A stretch of 64,000 nt of DNA from Neisseria wadsworthii 9715. Its GTDB lineage: Bacteria; Pseudomonadota; Gammaproteobacteria; Burkholderiales; Neisseriaceae. Below the pieces are notes generated by a model. It worked only from the letters and a program-made list of their open reading frames with translations. It made no database searches and was not told the origin of the DNA. The stretch's first letter is position 1. Each line of letters opens with the position of its first letter. Below, piece by piece: positions 36,237 through 46,000 of this stretch. The DNA lies in the NCBI RefSeq assembly GCF_000227765.1, contig NZ_JH165159.1:544899-608898 (forward strand), read 5' to 3'. A program made the translations under genes and the position numbers.

Positions 36237-36710
36237 ATTTCCATAACTGTTGTGCAGTTGCCCTGTATTTTCCGCACCTGATTATCTGTGGTTTGCTGCC
36301 TTATCCGAAAGCAATTTTCACAGCTATGCCGTTTATTTAAACATTCATAAAATCAGATGCTTCTGAGTAATTAGCAAGCGCAAAAAACAAGTGCAACATG
36401 CCTGTCTGAAAGAAGCATTTTTTCTTAAATTGCTTTCTATATTTCCGAATAGTGATAATTGAAACATTTAGCTAATTATTTTTTAGCTAAATTGAGCATA
36501 AAATTCCAAAAAATGAAAAAATAAAACTTTCTGGGCTTTAAGCAGGAAAGCTGCGTATTTTTTAGGCAAGAAATAAAGCAATGAAAGCAGGTGATGTGCT
36601 ATGCATATTGAAAATATTAAGAAAAGTTAAATTGAATTAAATACAGTTTAAAATAATCTCATCTGAAAACGCTTAAAAAATAAGCAAAATAATTTCAGAA
36701 AAAAATTTAA

Positions 36711-36725
36711 TGAGAATCGTTATCA
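36711..36725 (+). promoter_or_regulatory. Fur box upstream of nuo
   Basis: TGAGAATCGTTATCA matches the 7-1-7 Fur consensus TGATAAT-N-ATTATCA at 13 of 14 defined positions or nearly so. It lies about 95 bases upstream of the predicted nuo start. I recall Fur acting as an activator of nuoA in N. meningitidis, and this distance would fit activation. Confidence 0.65.
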
Positions 36726-36857
36726 TAAAAGTATTGAAATTATTGAACTTTTTCAAAAAAATCGAGAGTGTTTAACTTTTAATCACAAGCAAATTTGGCT
36801 ACAATAACCTACATTTATTTTATCTATTTGTGCTTAACAAAACAGGTGTAAAAAACC

Positions 36858-37226
36858 ATGTTAGCTAACTATTTTCCCGTTTTAATCTTTTTGATTGTCG
36901 GTTTGGCAGCGGGCATTTTGTTTTTGGTGCTGGGCAACGTGCTCGGCCCGAAACGCCATTATCATGAAAAAGATACGCCGTTTGAATGTGGCTTCGAAGC
37001 ATTTGAAAACGCCCGCATGAAATTTGACGTGCGTTATTACTTGGTGGCGATTCTGTTTATTTTGTTTGATTTGGAAGTTGCATTCATGATTCCGTGGGCC
37101 GTGGTGTTTAAAGACCTGATGATGTCGCACGGGCAGTTTGCCTTCTGGTCGATGTTTGTGTTCATCGTGGTGCTCACGGTGGGCTTTATCTATGAATGGA
37201 AAAAAGGTGCGCTGGAATGGGAATAG
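36858..37226 (+). CDS. nuoA: NADH-quinone oxidoreductase subunit A
   Basis: A 122-residue membrane subunit of complex I with three transmembrane segments (residues about 8-28, 60-80, 92-112). The conserved loop [35 protein letters not shown] is present. It opens the operon; its last ten bases overlap nuoB. Confidence 0.97.
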   Translation: MLANYFPVLIFLIVGLAAGILFLVLGNVLGPKRHYHEKDTPFECGFEAFENARMKFDVRYYLVAILFILFDLEVAFMIPWAVVFKDLMMSHGQFAFWSMFVFIVVLTVGFIYEWKKGALEWE

Positions 37227-37696
37227 AAGGCGTTTTGAATAAAGGCTTCGTAACCGCCAGCGCGGATACGGTGTTGAATTATGTGCGCACAGGTTCGTTG
37301 TGGCCGGTAACGTTCGGTTTGGCCTGCTGTGCGGTTGAAATGATGCAGGCGGGTGCTTCCCGTTACGACCTTGACCGCTTCGGCATTATTTTCCGTCCGT
37401 CTCCGCGCCAGTCCGACTTGATGATTGTGGCCGGTACGCTGTGTAACAAAATGGCGCCTGCCCTGCGCCGCGTGTACGACCAAATGGCCGAGCCGCGCTG
37501 GGTGTTGTCGATGGGTTCTTGCGCCAACGGCGGCGGCTACTACCATTATTCCTATTCCGTGGTGCGCGGTTGCGACCGTATCGTACCTGTCGACGTGTAT
37601 GTGCCGGGTTGCCCGCCGACTGCCGAAGCCCTGATTTACGGCTTGATTCAGCTGCAAGGCAAAATCAAACGCACTTACACCATTGCCCGCAACTAG
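37217..37696 (+). CDS. nuoB: NADH-quinone oxidoreductase subunit B
   Basis: A 159-residue peripheral subunit carrying iron-sulfur cluster N2 next to the quinone site. The ligands appear in [18 protein letters not shown] and [11 protein letters not shown]. The start lies inside the end of nuoA; seven extra codons upstream are open but the chosen [13 protein letters not shown] is the family start. Confidence 0.97.
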   Translation: MGIEGVLNKGFVTASADTVLNYVRTGSLWPVTFGLACCAVEMMQAGASRYDLDRFGIIFRPSPRQSDLMIVAGTLCNKMAPALRRVYDQMAEPRWVLSMGSCANGGGYYHYSYSVVRGCDRIVPVDVYVPGCPPTAEALIYGLIQLQGKIKRTYTIARN

Positions 37697-37705
37697 GAGA
37701 ACAAG

Positions 37706-38293
37706 ATGCATGTAAACGATTTGTATCCGGTTGTCCAAAATGTGTTGGGCGACAAAGCCAGCAAGGTGATTCTCGCATTGGGTGAGATTACCGTTGAATG
37801 CCTGCCTGAAAACTATCTGAACGTAATGACTACGCTGCGCGATCATGCCGATCTGCATTTTGAATCCTTGGTGGATTTGTGCGGTGTGGATTACAGCACC
37901 TACAAAAACGAACCGTGGGAAGGCAAGCGTTTTGCCGTGGTCAGCCAACTGGTTTCCGTAAAAAACAACCAGCGTATCCGCGTGCGCGTATGGGCGGCCG
38001 AAGATGATTTCCCTGTGGTCGATTCCGTGGTGGATATTTACAACAGCGCCGATTGGTACGAGCGCGAAGCATTCGACCTGTTCGGCATCCTGTTCAACAA
38101 CCACCCCGATTTGCGCCGTATCCTGACGGATTATGGCTTTGTCGGCCATCCTTTCCGCAAAGATTTCCCGATTTCAGGCTATGTAGAAATGCGTTACGAC
38201 GAAGCTGAGAAACGCGTGATTTACCAACCAGTAACCATCGAGCCGCGCGAAATTACTCCGCGCATCGTCCGCGAGGAGAACTACGGTGGCTAA
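37706..38293 (+). CDS. nuoC: NADH-quinone oxidoreductase subunit C
   Basis: A 195-residue peripheral subunit of the connecting arm. The signature [10 protein letters not shown] ([38 protein letters not shown]) is near residue 115-150. NuoC and NuoD are separate here, unlike the fused form in E. coli. It overlaps nuoD by eight bases. Confidence 0.97.
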   Translation: MHVNDLYPVVQNVLGDKASKVILALGEITVECLPENYLNVMTTLRDHADLHFESLVDLCGVDYSTYKNEPWEGKRFAVVSQLVSVKNNQRIRVRVWAAEDDFPVVDSVVDIYNSADWYEREAFDLFGILFNNHPDLRRILTDYGFVGHPFRKDFPISGYVEMRYDEAEKRVIYQPVTIEPREITPRIVREENYGG

Positions 38294-39542
38294 TAAATTA
38301 AGAAACTACACCATCAACTTCGGCCCGCAGCACCCCGCTGCCCACGGCGTATTGCGTATGATTTTGGAGTTGGAGGGCGAAACCATCGTCCGCGCCGACC
38401 CGCATATCGGCCTGCTTCACCGCGGTACCGAAAAACTGGCCGAAACCCGCACTTATCTGCAAGCCCTGCCTTATATGGACCGCTTGGACTACGTTTCCAT
38501 GATGGTCAACGAACAAGCCTATTGTTTGGCGGTAGAAAAACTGACCGGTGTCGAAGTGCCGATCCGCGCCCAATACATCCGCGTGATGTTTGCCGAAGTG
38601 ACCCGTATTTTGAACCATTTGATGGGTATCGGTTCGCACGCGCTCGATATCGGCGCGATGACTGTATTCCTGTATGCCTTCCGTGAGCGTGAAGAGCTGA
38701 TGGACTTATACGAAGCCGTATCCGGTGCGCGTATGCACGCGGCTTATTTCCGCCCCGGCGGCGTGTACCGCGATTTGCCCGATTTCATGCCTAAGTATGA
38801 ATCCAGCAAATTCCGCAATGCCAAAGTGTTGAAAAAGCTGAACGAATCGCGCGAAGGTACGATGCTCGACTTTATCGAAGCCTTTACCGATCGCTTCCCT
38901 TCTTGCGTAGATGAATACGAAAGCCTGCTGACCGACAACCGTATTTGGAAGCAGCGTACCGTCGGCATCGGCGTGGTTTCTCCCGAGCGCGCGCTGCAAA
39001 AAGGCTTTACCGGCGTGATGCTTCGCGGTTCCGGTGTGGAGTGGGATATCCGCAAAAAAGCACCGTATGATGCCTATGCCAATGTTGATTTCGACATTCC
39101 CGTCGGCGTAAACGGCGACTGCTACGACCGTTACCTCTGCCGTATCAACGAAATGCGCGAATCCAACCGCATCATCAAGCAATGCGTGCAATGGCTCAAA
39201 GCCAACCCCGGCCCCGTGATTGTCGATAACCACAAAGTCGCTCCGCCCAAACGTACCGAAATGAAAATGGGTATGGAAGACTTGATCCACCATTTCAAAC
39301 TGTTTACCGAAGGCATGCACGTGCCCGAAGGTGAAACCTACACTGCCGTCGAACACCCCAAAGGCGAGTTCGGCATTTACATGATTTCAGACGGCGCCAA
39401 CAAACCCTACCGCCTGAAAATCCGCGCACCCGGCTTCGCCCACCTGCAAGGCATGGACGAAATGGCACGCGGCCACATGTTGGCCGACGTGGTGGCCATC
39501 ATCGGTACGCAAGACATCGTATTCGGGGAGGTAGACCGATAA
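38286..39542 (+). CDS. nuoD: NADH-quinone oxidoreductase subunit D
   Basis: A 418-residue subunit forming the quinone pocket with NuoB. The conserved [22 protein letters not shown] (residues about 11-32) and the C-terminal [12 protein letters not shown] are diagnostic. It uses a GTG start inside the end of nuoC, preceded by GAGGAG. Its stop codon overlaps the ATG of nuoE. Confidence 0.97.
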   Translation: MANKLRNYTINFGPQHPAAHGVLRMILELEGETIVRADPHIGLLHRGTEKLAETRTYLQALPYMDRLDYVSMMVNEQAYCLAVEKLTGVEVPIRAQYIRVMFAEVTRILNHLMGIGSHALDIGAMTVFLYAFREREELMDLYEAVSGARMHAAYFRPGGVYRDLPDFMPKYESSKFRNAKVLKKLNESREGTMLDFIEAFTDRFPSCVDEYESLLTDNRIWKQRTVGIGVVSPERALQKGFTGVMLRGSGVEWDIRKKAPYDAYANVDFDIPVGVNGDCYDRYLCRINEMRESNRIIKQCVQWLKANPGPVIVDNHKVAPPKRTEMKMGMEDLIHHFKLFTEGMHVPEGETYTAVEHPKGEFGIYMISDGANKPYRLKIRAPGFAHLQGMDEMARGHMLADVVAIIGTQDIVFGEVDR

Positions 39543-40015
39543 TGTTATCCGCAGAATCTTTAAAACAAATCGACGTCGAGCTGGCGAAATACCCGGCCGA
39601 CCAACGCCGTTCCGCCATCATGGGCGCATTGCGTATCGCCCAAGTGGAAAAACGCTGGCTCACGCCTGAAATCATTGAATTCGTTGCCAACTATGTCGGC
39701 ATCGCACCGGCTGCCGCCTACGAAGTGGCAACTTTCTACAATATGTACGATCTGCATCCGGTAGGCAAATACAAACTGACCGTCTGCACCAACCTGCCTT
39801 GCGCCCTGCGCGGCGGAGTGAATGCCGCCGAATACCTGAAACAGAAACTCGGCATCGGCTTCGGCGAAACCACTTCAGACGGCCTCTATACCTTAGTGGA
39901 AGGCGAGTGCATGGGCGCGTGCGGCGATGCCCCCGTTATGTTGGTAAACAACCATAAAATGTGCAGCTTTATGACCGAAGAAGCGATTGAAGCGAAATTG
40001 ACGGAATTGCAGTAA
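39542..40015 (+). CDS. nuoE: NADH-quinone oxidoreductase subunit E
   Basis: A 157-residue thioredoxin-like subunit with a [2Fe-2S] cluster: ligands in CTNLPCALRGG and ECMGACGDAPVMLVN. It works with NuoF in the NADH-oxidising module. Normally nuoF follows directly, but here 1.4 kb of other DNA intervenes. An Eikenella-type uptake word AGGCTACCTGAA begins at its stop codon (40016-40027). Confidence 0.97.
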   Translation: MLSAESLKQIDVELAKYPADQRRSAIMGALRIAQVEKRWLTPEIIEFVANYVGIAPAAAYEVATFYNMYDLHPVGKYKLTVCTNLPCALRGGVNAAEYLKQKLGIGFGETTSDGLYTLVEGECMGACGDAPVMLVNNHKMCSFMTEEAIEAKLTELQ

Positions 40016-40115
40016 AGGCTACCTGAAAAGTAGAAGATTGAAGTTGGCTTAAAAACCCGGCAACACCGCAAAGACCGTCTGTAAAAAGTGGGTCAATTAA
40101 GTTGTTAAGCAGGTT

Positions 40116-40523
40116 ATGAACTCAAAAGAATTGGTGAAATATTTTTATGAGCAGATTTTTTCGAGAAATCTGGTGGATGAAATCGAAAATTATGTTGATA
40201 AAAAATGTAATTTGAGAGTGGGGACAGAAATATTTCCAATAGGCTTAGATGGTATGAAAAAGCACATTTCAGATGTGCGGGAAACGTATCCTGATTTTAC
40301 AATCCAAGTTATTAACCAATTCTCAGAAAAAGAGTATGTAATTTCGGAAATTATTGCAACGGGAACCCATAAAGGCGTGTTTTTGGGAATACAGCCGACA
40401 AACAGAAAATTGACTTTTACTGGAATTGATGTCGATAAAGTTGAGAATGGTAAGATTGTAGAGCACAGCGGGGCAATCAATACTTTTGAAACTTTTATCC
40501 AAGAAAATATTATAAAGATTTGA
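40116..40523 (+). CDS. SnoaL-like / ester cyclase family protein
   Basis: A 135-residue NTF2-fold protein of the SnoaL-like group: MNSKELVKYFYEQIFSRNLVDEIENYV, GLDGMKKHISDVRETYPDFTIQV, TGTHKGVFLGIQPTNRKLTFTGIDVDKVENGKIVEHSG. Members are small alpha+beta-barrel proteins, some enzymes, many unassigned. The coding sequence is clearly more AT-rich than the nuo genes around it, which suggests transfer. It is inserted between nuoE and nuoF and is followed after 11 bases by a large inverted-repeat block. Only a weak ribosome site precedes it. Confidence 0.8.
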   Translation: MNSKELVKYFYEQIFSRNLVDEIENYVDKKCNLRVGTEIFPIGLDGMKKHISDVRETYPDFTIQVINQFSEKEYVISEIIATGTHKGVFLGIQPTNRKLTFTGIDVDKVENGKIVEHSGAINTFETFIQENIIKI

Positions 40524-40534
40524 ATAAATAGCAA

Positions 40535-40714
40535 GCCGTAGGTCGGATTCTTGAATCCGACAGAAGGTTTTAACTCGAACAAACTGTCGGATTCGAGAAT
40601 CCGACCTACAAAACGTCAAAGGTGTTCGAATCCACTACGGCGAAACAGTTTAAACACTTTAAAAAATCCTTTTCAGACGGCCTCAACAAGGCTACCTGAA
40701 AGGCTGTCTGAAAA
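40535..40714. repeat. 180-bp repeat unit, copy 1
   Basis: It begins GTAGGTCGGATTC, with nested inverted repeats (GTCGGATTCTTGAATCCGAC type, closing with GAATCCGACCTAC). It continues through a shared stretch (GTCAAAGGTGTTCGAATCC) to an inverse AGGCCGTCTGAA, an AGGCTACCTGAA and an AGGCTGTCTGAA word. The second copy at 41128-41308 is nearly the same (by eye above 90%). Confidence 0.85.
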
Positions 40715-40732
40715 CAAAGAAAGGAAGCAGAA

Positions 40733-41128
40733 ATGGAAGCGAAATGTTTGTGCGGTAAAGTATCGCTAAAAGTCGAAGCCGAGCGCAAGCTGCACGCTTG
40801 CCATTGCGGCAAATGCCGTACTTGGGGTAGCGGTGCAAATTTTTCCGTAACCGCCAAAACACCTGAAATCCACGGTGGCGAATATATCGGACGCTACCGT
40901 TCGTCCGAATGGGCGGAACGCTGTTTCTGCAAACAATGCGGTACGCACCTGTTTGTGCAGGTGGGCGACGATTATTACATCAATGCGGGATTATTTGCCG
41001 ATAACGCCGATTTTGAGCTAGAAAGTCAAATCTTTATCGACTGCAAAGCACCGTATTACGAGTTGGCTGACGATACGCCGAAACTGACGGAAAGCGAATT
41101 TTTGGCCATGATAGGCGCGGCGGAGTAG
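40733..41128 (+). CDS. GFA family zinc protein
   Basis: A 131-residue protein of the glutathione-dependent-formaldehyde-activating (GFA/CENP-V) domain family. Zinc cysteines: CLCGKV at residues 5-10, CHCGKC near 23-28, and CFCKQCGTH near 63-71. Members of the family bind zinc and some were linked to thiol adducts; activity cannot be told. It is inserted in the nuo operon between two near-identical repeat units; its stop codon touches copy 2. AAGGAAGC precedes the start. Confidence 0.85.
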   Translation: MEAKCLCGKVSLKVEAERKLHACHCGKCRTWGSGANFSVTAKTPEIHGGEYIGRYRSSEWAERCFCKQCGTHLFVQVGDDYYINAGLFADNADFELESQIFIDCKAPYYELADDTPKLTESEFLAMIGAAE

Positions 41129-41308
41129 CCGTAGGTCGGATTCTTGAATCCGACATCAACAAGGTTTTAACTCGGACAAACTGTCGGATTCGAGAATCCG
41201 ACCTACAAAACGTCAAAGGTGTTCGAATCCACTACGGCGAAGCATTTTAAACACTTTAAAAAACGCTTTTCAGACGGCCTCAAGGCTACCTGAAAGGCCG
41301 TCTGAAAA
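41128..41308. repeat. 180-bp repeat unit, copy 2
   Basis: It starts on the last base of the GFA stop codon and matches copy 1 through the hairpin block, the GTCAAAGGTGTTCGAATCC stretch and the uptake words. Here the last word is AGGCCGTCTGAA. An inverse TGCCTGTCTGAA follows at once. Confidence 0.85.
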
Positions 41309-41414
41309 ATTTTTCAGACAGGCATAACAAAACAAACAATAAGTACATACGCACAACAGCAGTTGGGCGGTAAAGTAAAAAGATTGAAGAAGTTAACCGA
41401 TTAGGGCTAAGCAA

Positions 41415-42710
41415 ATGGCTATTTTCCAATCAGGCGTGATTTTTGAGAACGTCGATACCCATAATCCGAGCTGCTGGAAGCTGGACGAATACGTTAAGCG
41501 CGGCGGTTATCAGGCTTTGCGCAAAATCCTGACTGAAAACATGTCGCAAGACGATGTGATTTCAGAAGTAAAAACTTCGGGCTTGCGCGGCCGTGGCGGT
41601 GCGGGCTTTCCCACCGGTTTGAAATGGAGCTTTATGCCCCGTTCTTTCCCCGGTGCGAAATACGTTGTCTGCAACACCGACGAAGGCGAACCCGGCACAT
41701 TCAAAGACCGCGACATCATCAACTTCAACCCGCATTCTTTGATTGAGGGCATGATTATTGCCGGTTACGCGATGGGTGCCGAAGCGGGTTACAACTATAT
41801 CCACGGCGAGATTTTTGAAGGCTATCAACGCTTTGAAGCCGCCTTGCAGGAAGCACGCGACGCCGGCTTTTTAGGCAAAAACATCATGGGCACGGACTTC
41901 TCATTCGAGCTGTTTGCCCATCATGGTTACGGCGCATATATCTGCGGCGAAGAAACCGCTCTGCTGGAATCGCTGGAGGGCAAAAAAGGCCAGCCGCGCT
42001 TCAAACCGCCGTTCCCCGCTTCATACGGCCTGTACGGCAAGCCAACCACCATCAACAACACCGAAACCTTTGCTTCCGTGCCGTTTATTATCCGCGACAG
42101 CGGTCAGGCGTTTGCCGACAAAGGCATTGAAAACGCAGGCGGTACCAAGCTGTTTTCCATTTCCGGCCATGTTGAACGCCCGGGCAACTATGAAGTGCCG
42201 CTCGGTACGCCGTTTGCCAAACTGCTCGAAATGGCCGGCGGCATGAAAGACGGCAAAAAACTCAAAGCCGTGATTCCCGGCGGTTCGTCTGCGCCCGTAC
42301 TGCCCGGCGAAGTAATGATGACCTTGAACATGGACTACGATTCCATCGCCAAAGCAGGCTCTATGTTGGGTTCCGGTGCGATTATCGTGATGGACGAAGA
42401 CGTGTGCATGGTCAAAGCGCTTGAACGCTTGAGCTACTTCTACCACGAAGAATCCTGCGGCCAATGCACCCCCTGCCGCGAGGGTACAGGCTGGCTGTAC
42501 CGCGTGGTGCACCGCATTGCCGAAGGCAAAGGCCGCCCCGAAGATTTGGACTTGCTGGATTCGGTCGGCAACAATATGGCCGGCCGCACCATCTGTGCCT
42601 TGGCTGATGCCGCCGTGTTCCCCGTGCGCAGCTTTACCAAGCATTTCCGCCATGAATTTGAACACTATATCGAGCATGGCAAACCGGCTAAAGAGCATAA
42701 GTGGTGTTAG
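41415..42710 (+). CDS. nuoF: NADH-quinone oxidoreductase subunit F
   Basis: A 431-residue subunit binding NADH, FMN and a [4Fe-4S] cluster. The glycine-rich NADH motif [16 protein letters not shown] is near residue 56, the FMN region [13 protein letters not shown] near 87, and the cluster ligands [11 protein letters not shown] near residue 347 with a further Cys in GRTICAL. It is separated from nuoE and nuoG by accessory DNA on both sides. Confidence 0.97.
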   Translation: MAIFQSGVIFENVDTHNPSCWKLDEYVKRGGYQALRKILTENMSQDDVISEVKTSGLRGRGGAGFPTGLKWSFMPRSFPGAKYVVCNTDEGEPGTFKDRDIINFNPHSLIEGMIIAGYAMGAEAGYNYIHGEIFEGYQRFEAALQEARDAGFLGKNIMGTDFSFELFAHHGYGAYICGEETALLESLEGKKGQPRFKPPFPASYGLYGKPTTINNTETFASVPFIIRDSGQAFADKGIENAGGTKLFSISGHVERPGNYEVPLGTPFAKLLEMAGGMKDGKKLKAVIPGGSSAPVLPGEVMMTLNMDYDSIAKAGSMLGSGAIIVMDEDVCMVKALERLSYFYHEESCGQCTPCREGTGWLYRVVHRIAEGKGRPEDLDLLDSVGNNMAGRTICALADAAVFPVRSFTKHFRHEFEHYIEHGKPAKEHKWC

Positions 42711-42888
42711 TAAAAGCCGGCTGGTTGGAAAGTAGTGCCTTTTCAATAATAAGGTTGGTTTTTTTCATTGATTGATTCAGTTTGGTTTTTATAAAACTTC
42801 AATGTGAAAATGTTGGTTGATTATAGTCAAAATATTTCTCTCGAATTGGTCTAATTGGCTGCTTAAATTTTAATTTGAGGATGAGATT
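42711..42888. other. Leader region of the DUF411 gene
   Basis: AT-rich gap after nuoF. It holds an FNR box (42817-42830), a possible -10 word TCTAAT at 42850-42855 and a GAGG ribosome site. No inverted-repeat terminator is seen, so nuo transcription may also read through. Confidence 0.5.
42817..42830 (+). promoter_or_regulatory. FNR box for the DUF411 gene
   Basis: TTGATTATAGTCAA matches TTGAT-N4-ATCAA with one change, as strong as the site at ccp. Its centre lies about 40 bases upstream of a start near 42863. Confidence 0.65.
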
Positions 42889-43419
42889 GTGAAAAAAATA
42901 AAATTCTTTTCTAAGCAAACAGCTTGGGTTTTTACTGTATCTGTTGCTGTTTCAGCAGTGGTATTTGGCTTGGTGTCCGAGTCTAATCATCGGCAACAAA
43001 TGGATTACGCAGATTTGGCGGATAAGGATTTGCTTTCACATCAACATAAAGTGGAGGTGTGGAAGGATCCCAATTGCGGTTGTTGTACTGAATGGGTTAA
43101 GCATATGGAGGATAACGGCTTCCAAGTGGTTGTACACAATACTGGTAATCGTGAAGCGAGAGATGAGTTAGGGATGCCGCAAAAATATGGGGCGTGCCAT
43201 ACAGCCAAAGTAGATGGTTATGTTATAGAAGGACATACACCTGCAACGGATATTCGCCGTTTGCTCAAAGAAAAACCAGAGGCTTTGGGTTTGGCAACAC
43301 CTGGTATGCCGTTGGGTTCTCCTGGTATGGATGGAGAAATGTATCAAAATCGGAAGCATCCTTATGATGTGTTATTGGTCGCTAAAAACGGGAGTAATCA
43401 AATTTATCAATCTTACTAA
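42889..43419 (+). CDS. DUF411 family membrane-anchored metal-binding protein
   Basis: A 176-residue protein with an N-terminal hydrophobic segment (residues about 12-30) that should anchor or export it. The DUF411 domain carries KDPNCGCCTEWVKHMEDNGF near residue 60, with a CGCC metal or redox site, then KYGACHTAKVDGYVIEGHTPATDIRRLL. Members are often near copper-resistance genes and are thought to bind metal. The GTG start is preceded by GAGG. Base composition is AT-rich against nuoF and nuoG. It has its own FNR box, so expression when oxygen is low is likely. Confidence 0.82.
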   Translation: MKKIKFFSKQTAWVFTVSVAVSAVVFGLVSESNHRQQMDYADLADKDLLSHQHKVEVWKDPNCGCCTEWVKHMEDNGFQVVVHNTGNREARDELGMPQKYGACHTAKVDGYVIEGHTPATDIRRLLKEKPEALGLATPGMPLGSPGMDGEMYQNRKHPYDVLLVAKNGSNQIYQSY

Positions 43420-43450
43420 TATGTAAGAGAAGGTTGGGTTATTAATTCCA

Positions 43451-43530
43451 GTAAGAGTAGGTTGGGTTGTAAAACCCAACACAAATATCAGGCCGTCTGA
43501 AACATTGGGTTTAAAACCCAATCTACTTAC
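43451..43530. repeat. GTAGGTTGGGTT hairpin repeat
   Basis: GTAGGTTGGGTT-GTAA-AACCCAAC, then an AGGCCGTCTGAA-type word, then ATTGGGTTTAAAACCCAATCTAC and TTAC, giving nested and outer inverted repeats. The layout is like that of the 180-bp units, with TTGGGTT in place of TCGGATT. It follows the DUF411 gene by 31 bases. Confidence 0.65.
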
Positions 43531-43741
43531 ATGATTGATTCCCTTTCAATCAGGCAGAATTTGCCTTGAAGCTTTAAAAAACTAATTAATGAAGTCGGAA
43601 TTGAAAAACAGGCTACCTGAAACACAGTCAAAAATAAAATGCCTGTCTGAAAACTTGGTAAACGTATACAACAAATAAAAAAACAGTATTTCAGACGGCC
43701 TTATTTAAATTTTTAATAAAACCGTAACTAGGAAACACACC
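43531..43741. other. Gap before nuoG with mixed uptake words
   Basis: No gene. It contains AGGCTACCTGAA (43610-43621), a TGCCTGTCTGAA word near 43639 and an inverse AGGCCGTCTGAA near 43690, three dialects within 90 bases. Confidence 0.7.
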
Positions 43742-46000
43742 ATGTTACAAATTGAAATCGACGGTAAACAGATTGCAGTCAAGCAGGGTGCGACCGTAAT
43801 GGAAGCGGCGCACGAGCTGGGCACTTATATCCCGCATTTCTGCTACCACAAAAAATTATCCATTGCCGCCAACTGCCGCATGTGCCTGGTGGAGGTGGAA
43901 AAAGCCCCGAAACCCTTGCCTGCCTGTGCCACGCCGGTAACAGACGGCATGGTGGTGCATACCCATTCCGCCAAGGCCAAGCAGGCGCAGGAAGGCGTGA
44001 TGGAATTTCTGCTCATCAACCACCCGCTGGATTGCCCGATTTGCGACCAGGGCGGTGAGTGTCAGTTGCAGGATTTGGCCGTGGGTTACGGTAAATCGTC
44101 GAGCCGTTATCAAGAAGAAAAACGCTCGGTTGTGCCCAAAGATATGGGGCCGTTGGTGTCGGCGGAAGAAATGAGCCGCTGTATCCACTGTACCCGCTGT
44201 GTGCGCTTTACCGAAGAGATTGCCGGTTTGCAGGAAATCGCTATGGCCAATCGCGGCGAGTTTTCCGAAATCATGCCGTTTATCGGCAAAGCGGTGGAAA
44301 CCGAATTGTCCGGCAACGTGATTGATTTGTGTCCGGTGGGTGCCTTAACCAGCAAACCGTTCCGCTACGATGCCCGCTCCTGGGAATTGAGCCGCCGCAA
44401 AACCATTTCCGCGCATGATGCTTTGGGCAGCAATTTAATCGTGCAAACCAAAGACCACACCGTGCGCCGCGTGTTGCCGTTGGAAAACGAAGCTGTTAAC
44501 GAATGCTGGATTTCCGACCGCGACCGCTTCGCCTACGAAGGCCTCTATCATGAAAGCCGTCTGAAAACACCGAAAATCAAGCATGGCGGCGAATGGCATG
44601 AAGTGGATTGGCAAACTGCGCTGGAATATGTGCGCAAAACTTTAGACTGTATTGCCAAAGAAGGCGGCAAAGAGCAAATCGGTATTTGGGCAAACCCGAT
44701 GAATACCGTAGAAGAGCTGCACTTAGCGAAAAAACTGGCCAACGGTTTGGGCATCAAACATTTCGATACCCGCCTGCAACAGCAAGACAATCGTTTAACA
44801 GGCCGTCTGAAAGGTGCGCAATGGTTGGGTCAAAGCATTGAAGATTTAGGCAACAGCGATGCCGTGCTGGTCGTGGGTGCCAACCTGCGTAAAGAACAGC
44901 CGCTGTTAACCGCCCGTTTGCGCCGTGCTGCCAAGTCTTATATGGCGTTGAGCATTATTGCCGGCAGCAAAGAAGAATTGCACATGCCGTTGCTGGCGCA
45001 AGAAGCGGTACACCCGAATGAATGGGCAGGCCGTTTGAAAAACTTGGCGCAGGATTTGGAACAAGGCGTAGCCGCCAGCCTGAAAAATGCCGAAAAAGCC
45101 GCGATTGTGTTGGGTGCCGAAGTACAAAACCACCCTGATTATGCGGCGATTTATGCTGCCGCTCAGGAATTGGCTGCGGCCACCGGTGCGGTTTTGGGTA
45201 TTCTGCCGCAAGCTGCAAACAGCGTCGGTGCGGATATCTTGGGCGTGAACAGAGGCAACAGCATTCAAGAAATGTTGGCGCAACCGAAAAAGGCCGTATT
45301 GCTGTTGAATGTGGAGCCTGAAATCGATGTAGCAAACGGCGGTAAAGCAGTGGCTGCATTGAAGCAAGCTCAAAGCGTAATGGCGTTTACTCCGTTTGAA
45401 AGCGAAACCTTGCGTGAAGTGTGTGATGTGATGCTGCCTATTGCGCCGTTCACCGAAACTTCAGGTAGCTTCATCAGCATGGAAGGCCGTCTGCAATCGT
45501 TCCACGGCGTGGTAAAAGGCTTTGCCGATTCACGCCCGTTGTGGAAAGTGCTGCGTGTGTTGGGCAATGTGTTTGAACTGGAAGGTTTTGAGTTCGACAG
45601 CAGCGAGCAAGTGCTGAAAGAAGCCGTCAATAAAGAAGGCCTGTCTGAAAAACTGAATAACGCTGCCGATATTCAAGTGCAGGCGAATCAGGCTGCGGGC
45701 CAATTGGTGCGTGTGGGCGGTGTCGGTATTTACCATACCGATCCGATTGTGCGCCGTTCTGCTCCGCTGCAGGCAACCAGCCATGCACAAGTGCCGGCAG
45801 CGTGTGTGCACCCCAACACATTGGCTGCGTTGGGTTTGCAAGATGGTGCAACCGTACAAGCAGGGCAGGGCGCGGAGCGTATCAACGTAACAGTTGTTGC
45901 CGATAAAGGCCTGTCTGAAAATGTGGTGTATCTGCCGCTGCATTCTGAAAATGCCGCGTTGGGTGCGTTGATGAACACGATTGAATTGGCGGGAGCTTAA
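43742..46000 (+). CDS. nuoG: NADH-quinone oxidoreductase subunit G
   Basis: A 752-residue iron-sulfur subunit. N-terminal cluster ligands: [37 protein letters not shown] (2Fe-2S), [19 protein letters not shown], and [10 protein letters not shown] with [14 protein letters not shown] molybdopterin-oxidoreductase-like domain without the cofactor role follows. Two GGCCTGTCTGAA words occur inside (near 45641 and 45909). Its stop codon overlaps the ATG of nuoH. Confidence 0.97.
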   Translation: MLQIEIDGKQIAVKQGATVMEAAHELGTYIPHFCYHKKLSIAANCRMCLVEVEKAPKPLPACATPVTDGMVVHTHSAKAKQAQEGVMEFLLINHPLDCPICDQGGECQLQDLAVGYGKSSSRYQEEKRSVVPKDMGPLVSAEEMSRCIHCTRCVRFTEEIAGLQEIAMANRGEFSEIMPFIGKAVETELSGNVIDLCPVGALTSKPFRYDARSWELSRRKTISAHDALGSNLIVQTKDHTVRRVLPLENEAVNECWISDRDRFAYEGLYHESRLKTPKIKHGGEWHEVDWQTALEYVRKTLDCIAKEGGKEQIGIWANPMNTVEELHLAKKLANGLGIKHFDTRLQQQDNRLTGRLKGAQWLGQSIEDLGNSDAVLVVGANLRKEQPLLTARLRRAAKSYMALSIIAGSKEELHMPLLAQEAVHPNEWAGRLKNLAQDLEQGVAASLKNAEKAAIVLGAEVQNHPDYAAIYAAAQELAAATGAVLGILPQAANSVGADILGVNRGNSIQEMLAQPKKAVLLLNVEPEIDVANGGKAVAALKQAQSVMAFTPFESETLREVCDVMLPIAPFTETSGSFISMEGRLQSFHGVVKGFADSRPLWKVLRVLGNVFELEGFEFDSSEQVLKEAVNKEGLSEKLNNAADIQVQANQAAGQLVRVGGVGIYHTDPIVRRSAPLQATSHAQVPAACVHPNTLAALGLQDGATVQAGQGAERINVTVVADKGLSENVVYLPLHSENAALGALMNTIELAGA

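Larger units (their letters stand above)
36013..36857. other. 845-base AT-rich gap upstream of nuoA
   Basis: No coding signal is seen. The gap holds an inverse uptake word near 36051, an ATACTCGGG palindrome (36093-36115), uptake words near 36166 and 36397, an 18-bp perfect palindrome (36219-36236), two TTAGCTAA palindromes near 36470-36490, and a Fur-like box (36711-36725). A -10-like word TACAAT at 36800-36805 is the likely nuo promoter. Confidence 0.7.

Noticed and set aside
40535-41308. Integron cassette array with attC sites
   Set aside because: The palindromes lack the GTTRRRY/RYYYAAC core sites and no integron integrase is in view; called cassette-like only.
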